64,000 bases of DNA from Strigamia acuminata. Its lineage: Eukaryota; Arthropoda; Chilopoda; Geophilomorpha; Linotaeniidae. The stretch spans positions 1-64,000 of the forward strand of contig CASHSZ010000036.1 of NCBI GenBank assembly GCA_949358305.1. The letters are read 5' to 3'. Position numbers and translations under genes: made by a program. Of this stretch, positions 26,401-40,900 are shown piece after piece; positions within the stretch are counted from its first letter, which is position 1, and the number at the start of each line of letters is the position of its first letter. Under the pieces are notes generated by a model that was not told the origin of the DNA, ran no database searches, and saw nothing but the letters and a program-made list of their open reading frames with translations.

Positions 26401-29400
26401 AAGGCTCCAATGTAAGTTTTATAACATTTAACCGATGATTTGGGAGAATAGACTTTTGATCTCATCACAGTTGACTTAGCACAAACACCACAAGACCAAT
26501 GTCTCTGAATGTTCAGAAATAGTGTTTAAACCTTAGTAGAAGGCTCCAATGTAAGTTTTAGAAACATTCAACCGATGATTTGGGAGAATAGACTTTTGAT
26601 CTCATCACAGTTGACTTAGCACAAACACCACAAGACCAATGTCTCTGAATGTTCAGAAATAGTGTTTAAACCTTAGTAGAAGGCTCCAATGTAAGTTTTA
26701 GAAACATCCAACCAATGATTTGGGAGAATAGACTTTTGATCTCATCACAGTTGACTTAGCACAAACACCACAAGACCAATGTCTCTGAATGTTCAGAAAT
26801 AGTGTTTAAACCTTAGTAGAAGGCTCCAATGTAAGTTTTAGAAACATTTAACCGATGATTTGGGAGAATAGACTTTTGATCTCATCACAGTTGACTTAGC
26901 ACAAACACCACAAGACCAATGTCTCTGAATGTTCAGAAATAGTGTTTAAACCTTAGTAGAAGGCTCCAATGTAAGTTTTAGAAACATTCAACCGATGATT
27001 TGGGAGAATAGACTTTTGATCTCATCACAGTTGACTTAGCACAAACACCACAAGACCAATGTCTCTGAATGTTCAGAAATAGTGTTTAAACCTTAGTAGA
27101 AGGCTCCAATGTAAGTTTTAGAAACATCCAACCAATGATTTGGGAGAATAGACTTTTGATCTCATCACAGTTGACTTAGCACAAACACCACAAGACCAAT
27201 GTCTCTGAATGTTCAGAAATAGTGTTTAAACCTTAGTAGAAGGCTCCAATGTAAGTTTTAGAAACATCCAACCAATGATTTGGGAGAATAGACTTTTGAT
27301 CTCATCACAGTTGACTTAGCACAAACACCACAAGTCCAATGTCTCTGAATGTTCAGAAATAGTGTTTAAACCTTAGTAGAAGCCTTCAATATAAGTTTTA
27401 GCAACACCCAAGCATTAAATTTTGAAAAAAAAATTTTGAGCTCATTTTACATCGCAGTTGACTTAGCACAAACACCACAAGACCAATGTCTCTGAATGTT
27501 CAGAAATAGTGTTTAAACCTTAGTAGAAGCCTTCAATATAAGTTTTAGCAACACCTAAGCAATAAATTTTGAAAAAAAAATTTTGAGCTCATTTTACATC
27601 GCAGTTGACTTAGCACAAACACCACAAGTCCAATGTCTCTGAATGTTCAGAAATAGTGTTTAAACCTTAGTAGAAGGCTCCAATGTAAGTTTTAGAAACA
27701 TTCAACCGATGATTTGGGAGAATAGACTTTTGATCTCATCACAGTTGACTTAGCACAAACACCACAAGACCAATGTCTCTGAATGTTCAGAAATAGTGTT
27801 TAAACCTTAGTAGAAGGCTCCAATGTAAGTTTTATAACATTTAACCGATGATTTGGGAGAATAGACTTTTGATCTCATCACAGTTGACTTAGCACAAACA
27901 CCACAAGACCAATGTCTCTGAATGTTCAGAAATAGTGTTTAAACCTTAGTAGAAGGCTCCAATGTAAGTTTTAGAAACATCCAACCGATGATTTGGGAGA
28001 ATAGACTTTGATCTCATCACAGTTGACTTAGCACAAACACCACAAGACCAATGTCTCTGAATGTTCAGAAATAGTGTTTAAACCTTAGTAGAAGCCTTCA
28101 ATGTAAGTTTTAGCAACATCCAAGCAATGATTTGGGAGAATAGACTTTTGATCTCATCACAGTTACTTAGCACAAACACCACAAGTCCAATGTCTCTGAA
28201 TGTTCAGAAATAGTGTTTAAACCTTAGTAGAAGGCTCCAATGTAAGTTTTAGAAACATTTAACCGATGATTTGGGAGAATAGACTTTTGATCTCATCACA
28301 GTTGACTTAGCACAAACACCACAAGACCAATGTCTCTGAATGTTCAGAAATATTGTTTAAACCTTAGTAGAAGGCTCCAATGTAAGTTTTATAACATTTA
28401 ACCTATGATTTGGGAGAATAGACTTTTGATCTCATCACAGTTGACTTAGCACAAACACCACAAGACCAATGTCTCTGAATGTTCAGAAATAGTGTTTAAA
28501 CCTTAGTAGAAGCCTTCAATATAAGTTTTAGCAACACCTAAGCAATAAATTTTGAAAAAAAAATTTTGAGCTCATTTCACATCGCAGTTGACTTAGCACA
28601 AACACCACAAGTCCAATGTCTCTGAATGTTCAGAAATAGTGTTTAAACCTTAGTAGAAGGCTCCAATGTAAGTTTTAGAAACATCCAACCGATGATTTGG
28701 GAGAATAGACTTTTGATCTCATCACAGTTGACTTAGCACAAACACCACAAGACCAATGTCTCTGAATGTTCAGAAATAGTGTTTAAACCTTAGTAGAAGG
28801 CTCCAATGTAAGTTTTAGAAACATTCAACCGATGATTTGGGAGAATAGACTTTTGATCTCATCATAGTTGACTTAGCACAAACACCATAAGACCAATGTC
28901 TCTGAATGTTCAGAAATAGTGTTTAAACCTTAGTAGAAGGCTCCAATGTAAGTTTTAGAAACATCCAACCGATGATTTGGGAGAATAGACTTTTGATCTC
29001 ATCACAGTTGACTTAGCACAAACACCACAAGACCAATGTCTCTGAATGTTCAGAAATAGTGTTTAAACCTTAGTAGAAGCCTTCAATGTAAGTTTTAGCA
29101 ACATCCAAGCAATGATTTGGGAGAATAGACTTTTGATCTCATCACAGTTGACTTAGCACAAACACCACAAGACCAATGTCTCTGAATGTTCAGAAATAGT
29201 GTTTAAACCTTAGTAGAAGTCTCCAATGTAAGTTTTAGAAACATCCAACCGATGATTTGGGAGAATAGACTTTTGATCTCATCACAGTTGACTTAGCACA
29301 AACACCACAAGACCAATGTCTCTGAATGTTCAGAAATAGTGTTTAAACCTTAGTAGAAGGCTCCAATGTAAGTTTTATAACATTTAACCGATGATTTGGG

Positions 29401-30699
29401 AGAATAGACTTTTGATCTCATCACAGTTGACTTAGCACAAACACCACAAGACCAATGTCTCTGAATGTTCAGAAATAGTGTTTAAACCTTAGTAGAAGGC
29501 TCCAATGTAAGTTTTAGAAACATTCAACCGATGATTTGGGAGAATAGACTTTTGATCTCATCACAGTTGACTTAGTACAAACACCACAAGACCAATGTCT
29601 CTGAATGTTCAGAAATAGTGTTTAAACCTTAGTAGAAGGCTCCAATGTAAGTTTTAGAAACATCCAACCGATGATTTGGGAGAATAGACTTTTGATCTCA
29701 TCACAGTTGACTTAGCACAAACACCACAAGACCAATGTCTCTGAATGTTCAGAAATAGTGTTTAAACCTTAGTAGAAGGCTCCAATGTAAGTTTTAGAAA
29801 CATTTAACCGATGATTTGGGAGAATAGACTTTTGATCTCATCACAGTTGACTTAGCACAAACACCACAAGACCAATGTCTCTGAATGTTCAGAAATAGTG
29901 TTTAAACCTTAGTAGAAGGCTCCAATGTAAGTTTTAGAAACATCCAACCGATGATTTGGGAGAATAGACTTTGATCTCATCACAGTTGACTTAGCACAAA
30001 CACCACAAGACCAATGTCTCTGAATGTTCAGAAATAGTGTTTAAACCTTAGTAGAAGCCTTCAATGTAAGTTTTAGCAACATCCAAGCAATGATTTGGGA
30101 GAATAGACTTTTGATCTCATCACAGTTACTTAGCACAAACACCACAAGTCCAATGTCTCTGAATGTTCAGAAATAGTGTTTAAACCTTAGTAGAAGGCTC
30201 CAATGTAAGTTTTAGAAACATTTAACCGATGATTTGGGAGAATAGACTTTTGATCTCATCACAGTTGACTTAGCACAAACACCACAAGACCAATGTCTCT
30301 GAATGTTCAGAAATAGTGTTTAAACCTTAGTAGAAGGCTCCAATGTAAGTTTTAGAAACATCCAACGAATGATTTGGGAGAATAAACTTTTGATCTCATC
30401 ACAGTTGACTTAGCACAAACACCACAAGTCTAATGTCTCTGAATGTTCAGAAATAGTGTTTAAACCTTAGTAGAAGCCTTCAATATAAGTTTTAGCAACA
30501 CCCAAGCATTAAATTTTGAAAAAAAAATTTTGAGCTCATTTTACATCGCAGTTGACTTAGCACAAACACCACAAGACCAATGTCTCTGAATGTTCAGAAA
30601 TAGTGTTTAAACCTTAGTAGAAGCCTTCAATATAAGTTTTAGCAACACCTAAGCAATAAATTTTGAAAAAAAAATTTTGAGCTCATTTCACATCGCAGT
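17457..30699. repeat. Satellite array, mosaic HOR region
   Basis: Monomers of classes A, B and C continue without other sequence, but the order is irregular. Identical 707-bp five-monomer cassettes sit at 17457-18163, 20135-20841 and 23668-24374, each opening a longer unit. Intervals between the class-B to AAGTCCAATG boundaries at 17457, 20135 and 23668 are 2678 and 3533 bp. From about 22.5 kb a B pair with CATTTTACATCGC (instead of CATTTCACATCGC) appears. Private variants include CATAGAACCAATG near 18675 and CTCGGAATG near 20020 and 23550. Confidence 0.85.
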
Positions 30700-31971
30700 T
30701 GACTTAGCACAAACACCACAAGTCCAATGTCTCTGAATGTTCAGAAATAGTGTTTAAACCTTAGTAGAAGGCTCCAATGTAAGTTTTAGAAACATCCAAC
30801 CGATGATTTGGGAGAATAGACTTTTGATCTCATCACAGTTGACTTAGCACAAACACCACAAGACCAATGTCTCTGAATGTTCAGAAATAGTGTTTAAACC
30901 TTAGTAGAAGGCTCCAATGTAAGTTTTAGAAACATTCAACCGATGATTTGGGAGAATAAACTTTTGATCTCATCATAGTTGACTTAGCACAAACACCATA
31001 AGACCAATGTCTCTGAATGTTCAGAAATAGTGTTTAAACCTTAGTAGAAGGCTCCAATGTAAGTTTTAGAAACATTTAACCGATGATTTGGGAGAATAGA
31101 CTTTTGATCTCATCACAGTTGACTTAGCACAAACACCACAAGACCAATGTCTCTGAATGTTCAGAAATAGTGTTTAAACCTTAGTAGAAGGCTCCAATGT
31201 AAGTTTTAGAAACATCCAACCGATGATTTGGGAGAATAGACTTTGATCTCATCACAGTTGACTTAGCACAAACACCACAAGACCAATGTCTCTGAATGTT
31301 CAGAAATAGTGTTTAAACCTTAGTAGAAGCCTTCAATGTAAGTTTTAGCAACATCCAAGCAATGATTTGGGAGAATAGACTTTTGATCTCATCACAGTTA
31401 CTTAGCACAAACACCACAAGTCCAATGTCTCTGAATGTTCAGAAATAGTGTTTAAACCTTAGTAGAAGGCTCCAATGTAAGTTTTAGAAACATTTAACCG
31501 ATGATTTGGGAGAATAGACTTTTGATCTCATCACAGTTGACTTAGCACAAACACCACAAGACCAATGTCTCTGAATGTTCAGAAATAGTGTTTAAACCTT
31601 AGTAGAAGGCTCCAATGTAAGTTTTAGAAACATCCAACGAATGATTTGGGAGAATAAACTTTTGATCTCATCACAGTTGACTTAGCACAAACACCACAAG
31701 TCTAATGTCTCTGAATGTTCAGAAATAGTGTTTAAACCTTAGTAGAAGCCTTCAATATAAGTTTTAGCAACACCCAAGCATTAAATTTTGAAAAAAAAAT
31801 TTTGAGCTCATTTCACATCGCAGTTGACTTAGCACAAACACCACAAGACCAATGTCTCTGAATGTTCAGAAATAGTGTTTAAACCTTAGTAGAAGCCTTC
31901 AATATAAGTTTTAGCAACACCTAAGCAATAAATTTTGAAAAAAAAATTTTGAGCTCATTTCACATCGCAGT
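30700..31971. repeat. 9-monomer HOR (1272 bp)
   Basis: The order is: AAGTCC with CCGATG; TTCAACC with AATAAAC and CATCATAG; CATAAG with TTAACC; CCGATG with the one-base-shorter GACTTTGATC; class C; G-less start with TTAACC; CCAACGAATG; two B. Nine monomers, plus 14 for two B, minus two deletions, gives 1272 bp. It is the shorter relative of the 11-mer that follows. Confidence 0.85.
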
Positions 31972-33523
31972 TGACTTAGCACAAACACCACAAGTCCAAT
32001 GTCTCTGAATGTTCAGAAATAGTGTTTAAACCTTAGTAGAAGGCTCCAATGTAAGTTTTAGAAACATCCAACCGATGATTTGGGAGAATAGACTTTTGAT
32101 CTCATCACAGTTGACTTAGCACAAACACCACAAGACCAATGTCTCTGAATGTTCAGAAATAGTGTTTAAACCTTAGTAGAAGGCTCCAATGTAAGTTTTA
32201 GAAACATTCAACCGATGATTTGGGAGAATAAACTTTTGATCTCATCATAGTTGACTTAGCACAAACACCATAAGACCAATGTCTCTGAATGTTCAGAAAT
32301 AGTGTTTAAACCTTAGTAGAAGGCTCCAATGTAAGTTTTAGAAACATCCAACCGATGATTTGGGAGAATAGACTTTTGATCTCATCACAGTTGACTTAGC
32401 ACAAACACCACAAGACCAATGTCTCTGAATGTTCAGAAATAGTGTTTAAACCTTAGTAGAAGGCTCCAATGTAAGTTTTAGAAACATTCAACCGATGATT
32501 TGGGAGAATAAACTTTTGATCTCATCATAGTTGACTTAGCACAAACACCATAAGACCAATGTCTCTGAATGTTCAGAAATAGTGTTTAAACCTTAGTAGA
32601 AGGCTCCAATGTAAGTTTTAGAAACATTTAACCGATGATTTGGGAGAATAGACTTTTGATCTCATCACAGTTGACTTAGCACAAACACCACAAGACCAAT
32701 GTCTCTGAATGTTCAGAAATAGTGTTTAAACCTTAGTAGAAGGCTCCAATGTAAGTTTTAGAAACATCCAACCGATGATTTGGGAGAATAGACTTTGATC
32801 TCATCACAGTTGACTTAGCACAAACACCACAAGACCAATGTCTCTGAATGTTCAGAAATAGTGTTTAAACCTTAGTAGAAGCCTTCAATGTAAGTTTTAG
32901 CAACATCCAAGCAATGATTTGGGAGAATAGACTTTTGATCTCATCACAGTTACTTAGCACAAACACCACAAGTCCAATGTCTCTGAATGTTCAGAAATAG
33001 TGTTTAAACCTTAGTAGAAGGCTCCAATGTAAGTTTTAGAAACATTTAACCGATGATTTGGGAGAATAGACTTTTGATCTCATCACAGTTGACTTAGCAC
33101 AAACACCACAAGACCAATGTCTCTGAATGTTCAGAAATAGTGTTTAAACCTTAGTAGAAGGCTCCAATGTAAGTTTTAGAAACATCCAACGAATGATTTG
33201 GGAGAATAAACTTTTGATCTCATCACAGTTGACTTAGCACAAACACCACAAGTCTAATGTCTCTGAATGTTCAGAAATAGTGTTTAAACCTTAGTAGAAG
33301 CCTTCAATATAAGTTTTAGCAACACCCAAGCATTAAATTTTGAAAAAAAAATTTTGAGCTCATTTCACATCGCAGTTGACTTAGCACAAACACCACAAGA
33401 CCAATGTCTCTGAATGTTCAGAAATAGTGTTTAAACCTTAGTAGAAGCCTTCAATATAAGTTTTAGCAACACCTAAGCAATAAATTTTGAAAAAAAAATT
33501 TTGAGCTCATTTCACATCGCAGT
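31972..33523. repeat. 11-monomer HOR, copy 1 (1552 bp)
   Basis: Same order as the preceding 9-mer with two additional monomers (CATAAG with CCGATG, then TTCAACC with AATAAAC and CATCATAG) duplicated next to each other. The 280-bp difference from the 9-mer is exactly two 140-bp monomers. Confidence 0.87.
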
Positions 33524-36372
33524 TGACTTAGCACAAACACCACAAGTCCAATGTCTCTGAATGTTCAGAAATAGTGTTTAAACCTTAGTAGAAGGCTCCA
33601 ATGTAAGTTTTAGAAACATCCAACCGATGATTTGGGAGAATAGACTTTTGATCTCATCACAGTTGACTTAGCACAAACACCACAAGACCAATGTCTCTGA
33701 ATGTTCAGAAATAGTGTTTAAACCTTAGTAGAAGGCTCCAATGTAAGTTTTAGAAACATTCAACCGATGATTTGGGAGAATAAACTTTTGATCTCATCAT
33801 AGTTGACTTAGCACAAACACCATAAGACCAATGTCTCTGAATGTTCAGAAATAGTGTTTAAACCTTAGTAGAAGGCTCCAATGTAAGTTTTAGAAACATC
33901 CAACCGATGATTTGGGAGAATAGACTTTTGATCTCATCACAGTTGACTTAGCACAAACACCACAAGACCAATGTCTCTGAATGTTCAGAAATAGTGTTTA
34001 AACCTTAGTAGAAGCCTTCAATATAAGTTTTAGCAACACCCAAGCATTAAATTTTGAAGAAAAAAATTTTGAGCTCATTTCACATCGCAGTTGACTTAGC
34101 ACAAACACCACAAGACCAATGTCTCTGAATGTTCAGAAATAGTGTTTAAACCTTAGTAGAAGCCTTCAATCTAAGTTTTAGCAACACCCAAGCAATAAAT
34201 TTTGAAAAAAAAATTTTGAGCTCATTTCACATCGCAGTTGACTTAGCACAAACACCACAAGTCCAATGTCTCTGAATGTTCAGAAATAGTGTTTAAACCT
34301 TAGTAGAAGGCTCCAATGTAAGTTTTAGAAACATCCAACCGATGATTTGGGAGAATAGACTTTTGATCTCATCACAGTTGACTTAGCACAAACACCACAA
34401 GACCAATGTCTCTGAATGTTCAGAAATAGTGTTTAAACCTTAGTAGAAGGCTCCAATGTAAGTTTTAGAAACATCCAACCAATGATTTGGGAGAATAGAC
34501 TTTTGATCTCATCACAGTTGACTTAGCACAAACACCACAAGACCAATGTCTCTGAATGTTCAGAAATAGTGTTTAAACCTTAGTAGAAGGCTCCAATGTA
34601 AGTTTTAGAAACATCCAACCGATGATTTGGGAGAATAGACTTTTGATCTCATCACAGTTGACTTAGCACAAACACCACAAGACCAATGTCTCTGAATGTT
34701 CAGAAATAGTGTTTAAACCTTAGTAGAAGGCTCCAATGTAAGTTTTAGAAACATTCAACCGATGATTTGGGAGAATAGACTTTTGATCTCATCACAGTTG
34801 ACTTAGCACAAACACCACAAGACCAATGTCTCTGAATGTTCAGAAATAGTGTTTAAACCTTAGTAGAAGGCTCCAATGTAAGTTTTAGAAACATCCAACC
34901 AATGATTTGGGAGAATAGACTTTTGATCTCATCACAGTTGACTTAGCACAAACACCACAAGACCAATGTCTCTGAATGTTCAGAAATAGTGTTTAAACCT
35001 TAGTAGAAGGCTCCAATGTAAGTTTTATAACATTTAACCGATGATTTGGGAGAATAGACTTTTGATCTCATCACAGTTGACTTAGCACAAACACCACAAG
35101 ACCAATGTCTCTGAATGTTCAGAAATAGTGTTTAAACCTTAGTAGAAGGCTCCAATGTAAGTTTTAGAAACATTCAACCGATGATTTGGGAGAATAGACT
35201 TTTGATCTCATCACAGTTGACTTAGCACAAACACCACAAGACCAATGTCTCTGAATGTTCAGAAATAGTGTTTAAACCTTAGTAGAAGGCTCCAATGTAA
35301 GTTTTAGAAACATCCAACCAATGATTTGGGAGAATAGACTTTTGATCTCATCACAGTTGACTTAGCACAAACACCACAAGTCCAATGTCTCTGAATGTTC
35401 AGAAATAGTGTTTAAACCTTAGTAGAAGCCTTCAATATAAGTTTTAGCAACACCCAAGCATTAAATTTTGAAAAAAAAATTTTGAGCTCATTTTACATCG
35501 CAGTTGACTTAGCACAAACACCACAAGACCAATGTCTCTGAATGTTCAGAAATAGTGTTTAAACCTTAGTAGAAGCCTTCAATATAAGTTTTAGCAACAC
35601 CTAAGCAATAAATTTTGAAAAAAAAATTTTGAGCTCATTTTACATCGCAGTTGACTTAGCACAAACACCACAAGTCCAATGTCTCTGAATGTTCAGAAAT
35701 AGTGTTTAAACCTTAGTAGAAGGCTCCAATGTAAGTTTTAGAAACATCCAACCGATGATTTGGGAGAATAGACTTTTGATCTCATCACAGTTGACTTAGC
35801 ACAAACACCACAAGACCAATGTCTCTGAATGTTCAGAAATAGTGTTTAAACCTTAGTAGAAGGCTCCAATGTAAGTTTTAGAAACATCCAACCGATGATT
35901 TGGGAGAATAGACTTTTGATCTCATCACAGTTGACTTAGCACAAACACCACAAGACCAATGTCTCTGAATGTTCAGAAATAGTGTTTAAACCTTAGTAGA
36001 AGCCTTCAATATAAGTTTTAGCAACACCTAAGCAATAAATTTTGAAAAAAAAATTTTGAGCTCATTTTACATCGCAGTTGACTTAGCACAAACACCACAA
36101 GACCAATGTCTCTGAATGTTCAGAAATAGTGTTTAAACCTTAGTAGAAGCCTTCAATATAAGTTTTAGCAACACCCAAGCATTAAATTTTGAAAAAAAAA
36201 TTTTGAGCTCATTTCACATCGCAGTTGACTTAGCACAAACACCACAAGACCAATGTCTCTGAATGTTCAGAAATAGTGTTTAAACCTTAGTAGAAGCCTT
36301 CAATATAAGTTTTAGCAACACCTAAGCAATAAATTTTGAAAAAAAAATTTTGAGCTCATTTCACATCGCAGT
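33524..36372. repeat. Satellite array, mixed-order block (2849 bp)
   Basis: Begins with a B-B pair (GAAG-type, then CTTCAATCTAAG-type) embedded in A monomers. It ends unusually with three class-B monomers in a row (about 35940-36372). Its first part, together with the 11-mer before it (31972-35077), matches 36373-39478 in variant order at a constant offset of 4401 bp. Confidence 0.8.
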
Positions 36373-37924
36373 TGACTTAGCACAAACACCACAAGTCCAA
36401 TGTCTCTGAATGTTCAGAAATAGTGTTTAAACCTTAGTAGAAGGCTCCAATGTAAGTTTTAGAAACATCCAACCGATGATTTGGGAGAATAGACTTTTGA
36501 TCTCATCACAGTTGACTTAGCACAAACACCACAAGACCAATGTCTCTGAATGTTCAGAAATAGTGTTTAAACCTTAGTAGAAGGCTCCAATGTAAGTTTT
36601 AGAAACATTCAACCGATGATTTGGGAGAATAAACTTTTGATCTCATCATAGTTGACTTAGCACAAACACCATAAGACCAATGTCTCTGAATGTTCAGAAA
36701 TAGTGTTTAAACCTTAGTAGAAGGCTCCAATGTAAGTTTTAGAAACATCCAACCGATGATTTGGGAGAATAGACTTTTGATCTCATCACAGTTGACTTAG
36801 CACAAACACCACAAGACCAATGTCTCTGAATGTTCAGAAATAGTGTTTAAACCTTAGTAGAAGGCTCCAATGTAAGTTTTAGAAACATTCAACCGATGAT
36901 TTGGGAGAATAAACTTTTGATCTCATCATAGTTGACTTAGCACAAACACCATAAGACCAATGTCTCTGAATGTTCAGAAATAGTGTTTAAACCTTAGTAG
37001 AAGGCTCCAATGTAAGTTTTAGAAACATTTAACCGATGATTTGGGAGAATAGACTTTTGATCTCATCACAGTTGACTTAGCACAAACACCACAAGACCAA
37101 TGTCTCTGAATGTTCAGAAATAGTGTTTAAACCTTAGTAGAAGGCTCCAATGTAAGTTTTAGAAACATCCAACCGATGATTTGGGAGAATAGACTTTGAT
37201 CTCATCACAGTTGACTTAGCACAAACACCACAAGACCAATGTCTCTGAATGTTCAGAAATAGTGTTTAAACCTTAGTAGAAGCCTTCAATGTAAGTTTTA
37301 GCAACATCCAAGCAATGATTTGGGAGAATAGACTTTTGATCTCATCACAGTTACTTAGCACAAACACCACAAGTCCAATGTCTCTGAATGTTCAGAAATA
37401 GTGTTTAAACCTTAGTAGAAGGCTCCAATGTAAGTTTTAGAAACATTTAACCGATGATTTGGGAGAATAGACTTTTGATCTCATCACAGTTGACTTAGCA
37501 CAAACACCACAAGACCAATGTCTCTGAATGTTCAGAAATAGTGTTTAAACCTTAGTAGAAGGCTCCAATGTAAGTTTTAGAAACATCCAACGAATGATTT
37601 GGGAGAATAAACTTTTGATCTCATCACAGTTGACTTAGCACAAACACCACAAGTCTAATGTCTCTGAATGTTCAGAAATAGTGTTTAAACCTTAGTAGAA
37701 GCCTTCAATATAAGTTTTAGCAACACCCAAGCATTAAATTTTGAAAAAAAAATTTTGAGCTCATTTCACATCGCAGTTGACTTAGCACAAACACCACAAG
37801 ACCAATGTCTCTGAATGTTCAGAAATAGTGTTTAAACCTTAGTAGAAGCCTTCAATATAAGTTTTAGCAACACCTAAGCAATAAATTTTGAAAAAAAAAT
37901 TTTGAGCTCATTTCACATCGCAGT
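36373..37924. repeat. 11-monomer HOR, copy 2 (1552 bp)
   Basis: Same eleven variants in the same order and the same total length as 31972-33523, 4401 bp to the left. It shares the duplicated CATCATAG/CATAAG dimer that separates the 11-mer from the 9-mer. Confidence 0.87.
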
Positions 37925-40900
37925 TGACTTAGCACAAACACCACAAGTCCAATGTCTCTGAATGTTCAGAAATAGTGTTTAAACCTTAGTAGAAGGCTCC
38001 AATGTAAGTTTTAGAAACATCCAACCGATGATTTGGGAGAATAGACTTTTGATCTCATCACAGTTGACTTAGCACAAACACCACAAGACCAATGTCTCTG
38101 AATGTTCAGAAATAGTGTTTAAACCTTAGTAGAAGGCTCCAATGTAAGTTTTAGAAACATTCAACCGATGATTTGGGAGAATAAACTTTTGATCTCATCA
38201 TAGTTGACTTAGCACAAACACCATAAGACCAATGTCTCTGAATGTTCAGAAATAGTGTTTAAACCTTAGTAGAAGGCTCCAATGTAAGTTTTAGAAACAT
38301 CCAACCGATGATTTGGGAGAATAGACTTTTGATCTCATCACAGTTGACTTAGCACAAACACCACAAGACCAATGTCTCTGAATGTTCAGAAATAGTGTTT
38401 AAACCTTAGTAGAAGCCTTCAATATAAGTTTTAGCAACACCCAAGCATTAAATTTTGAAGAAAAAAATTTTGAGCTCATTTCACATCGCAGTTGACTTAG
38501 CACAAACACCACAAGACCAATGTCTCTGAATGTTCAGAAATAGTGTTTAAACCTTAGTAGAAGCCTTCAATCTAAGTTTTAGCAACACCCAAGCAATAAA
38601 TTTTGAAAAAAAAATTTTGAGCTCATTTCACATCGCAGTTGACTTAGCACAAACACCACAAGTCCAATGTCTCTGAATGTTCAGAAATAGTGTTTAAACC
38701 TTAGTAGAAGGCTCCAATGTAAGTTTTAGAAACATCCAACCGATGATTTGGGAGAATAGACTTTTGATCTCATCACAGTTGACTTAGCACAAACACCACA
38801 AGACCAATGTCTCTGAATGTTCAGAAATAGTGTTTAAACCTTAGTAGAAGGCTCCAATGTAAGTTTTAGAAACATCCAACCAATGATTTGGGAGAATAGA
38901 CTTTTGATCTCATCACAGTTGACTTAGCACAAACACCACAAGACCAATGTCTCTGAATGTTCAGAAATAGTGTTTAAACCTTAGTAGAAGGCTCCAATGT
39001 AAGTTTTAGAAACATCCAACCGATGATTTGGGAGAATAGACTTTTGATCTCATCACAGTTGACTTAGCACAAACACCACAAGACCAATGTCTCTGAATGT
39101 TCAGAAATAGTGTTTAAACCTTAGTAGAAGGCTCCAATGTAAGTTTTAGAAACATTCAACCGATGATTTGGGAGAATAGACTTTTGATCTCATCACAGTT
39201 GACTTAGCACAAACACCACAAGACCAATGTCTCTGAATGTTCAGAAATAGTGTTTAAACCTTAGTAGAAGGCTCCAATGTAAGTTTTAGAAACATCCAAC
39301 CAATGATTTGGGAGAATAGACTTTTGATCTCATCACAGTTGACTTAGCACAAACACCACAAGACCAATGTCTCTGAATGTTCAGAAATAGTGTTTAAACC
39401 TTAGTAGAAGGCTCCAATGTAAGTTTTATAACATTTAACCGATGATTTGGGAGAATAGACTTTTGATCTCATCACAGTTGACTTAGCACAAACACCACAA
39501 GACCAATGTCTCTGAATGTTCAGAAATAGTGTTTAAACCTTAGTAGAAGCCTTCAATATAAGTTTTAGCAACACCTAAGCAATAAATTTTGAAAAAAAAA
39601 TTTTGAGCTCATTTCACATCGCAGTTGACTTAGCACAAACACCACAAGTCCAATGTCTCTGAATGTTCAGAAATAGTGTTTAAACCTTAGTAGAAGGCTC
39701 CAATGTAAGTTTTAGAAACATCCAACCGATGATTTGGGAGAATAGACTTTTGATCTCATCACAGTTGACTTAGCACAAACACCACAAGACCAATGTCTCT
39801 GAATGTTCAGAAATAGTGTTTAAACCTTAGTAGAAGGCTCCAATGTAAGTTTTAGAAACATCCAACCGATGATTTGGGAGAATAGACTTTTGATCTCATC
39901 ACAGTTGACTTAGCACAAACACCACAAGACCAATGTCTCTGAATGTTCAGAAATAGTGTTTAAACCTTAGTAGAAGCCTTCAATATAAGTTTTAGCAACA
40001 CCCAAGCATTAAATTTTGAAGAAAAAAATTTTGAGCTCATTTCACATCGCAGTTGACTTAGCACAAACACCACAAGACCAATGTCTCTGAATGTTCAGAA
40101 ATAGTGTTTAAACCTTAGTAGAAGCCTTCAATCTAAGTTTTAGCAACACCCAAGCAATAAATTTTGAAAAAAAAATTTTGAGCTCATTTCACATCGCAGT
40201 TGACTTAGCACAAACACCACAAGTCCAATGTCTCTGAATGTTCAGAAATAGTGTTTAAACCTTAGTAGAAGGCTCCAATGTAAGTTTTAGAAACATCCAA
40301 CCGATGATTTGGGAGAATAGACTTTTGATCTCATCACAGTTGACTTAGCACAAACACCACAAGACCAATGTCTCTGAATGTTCAGAAATAGTGTTTAAAC
40401 CTTAGTAGAAGGCTCCAATGTAAGTTTTAGAAACATCCAACCAATGATTTGGGAGAATAGACTTTTGATCTCATCACAGTTGACTTAGCACAAACACCAC
40501 AAGACCAATGTCTCTGAATGTTCAGAAATAGTGTTTAAACCTTAGTAGAAGGCTCCAATGTAAGTTTTAGAAACATCCAACCGATGATTTGGGAGAATAG
40601 ACTTTTGATCTCATCACAGTTGACTTAGCACAAACACCACAAGACCAATGTCTCTGAATGTTCAGAAATAGTGTTTAAACCTTAGTAGAAGGCTCCAATG
40701 TAAGTTTTAGAAACATTCAACCGATGATTTGGGAGAATAGACTTTTGATCTCATCACAGTTGACTTAGCACAAACACCACAAGACCAATGTCTCTGAATG
40801 TTCAGAAATAGTGTTTAAACCTTAGTAGAAGGCTCCAATGTAAGTTTTAGAAACATCCAACCAATGATTTGGGAGAATAGACTTTTGATCTCATCACAGT

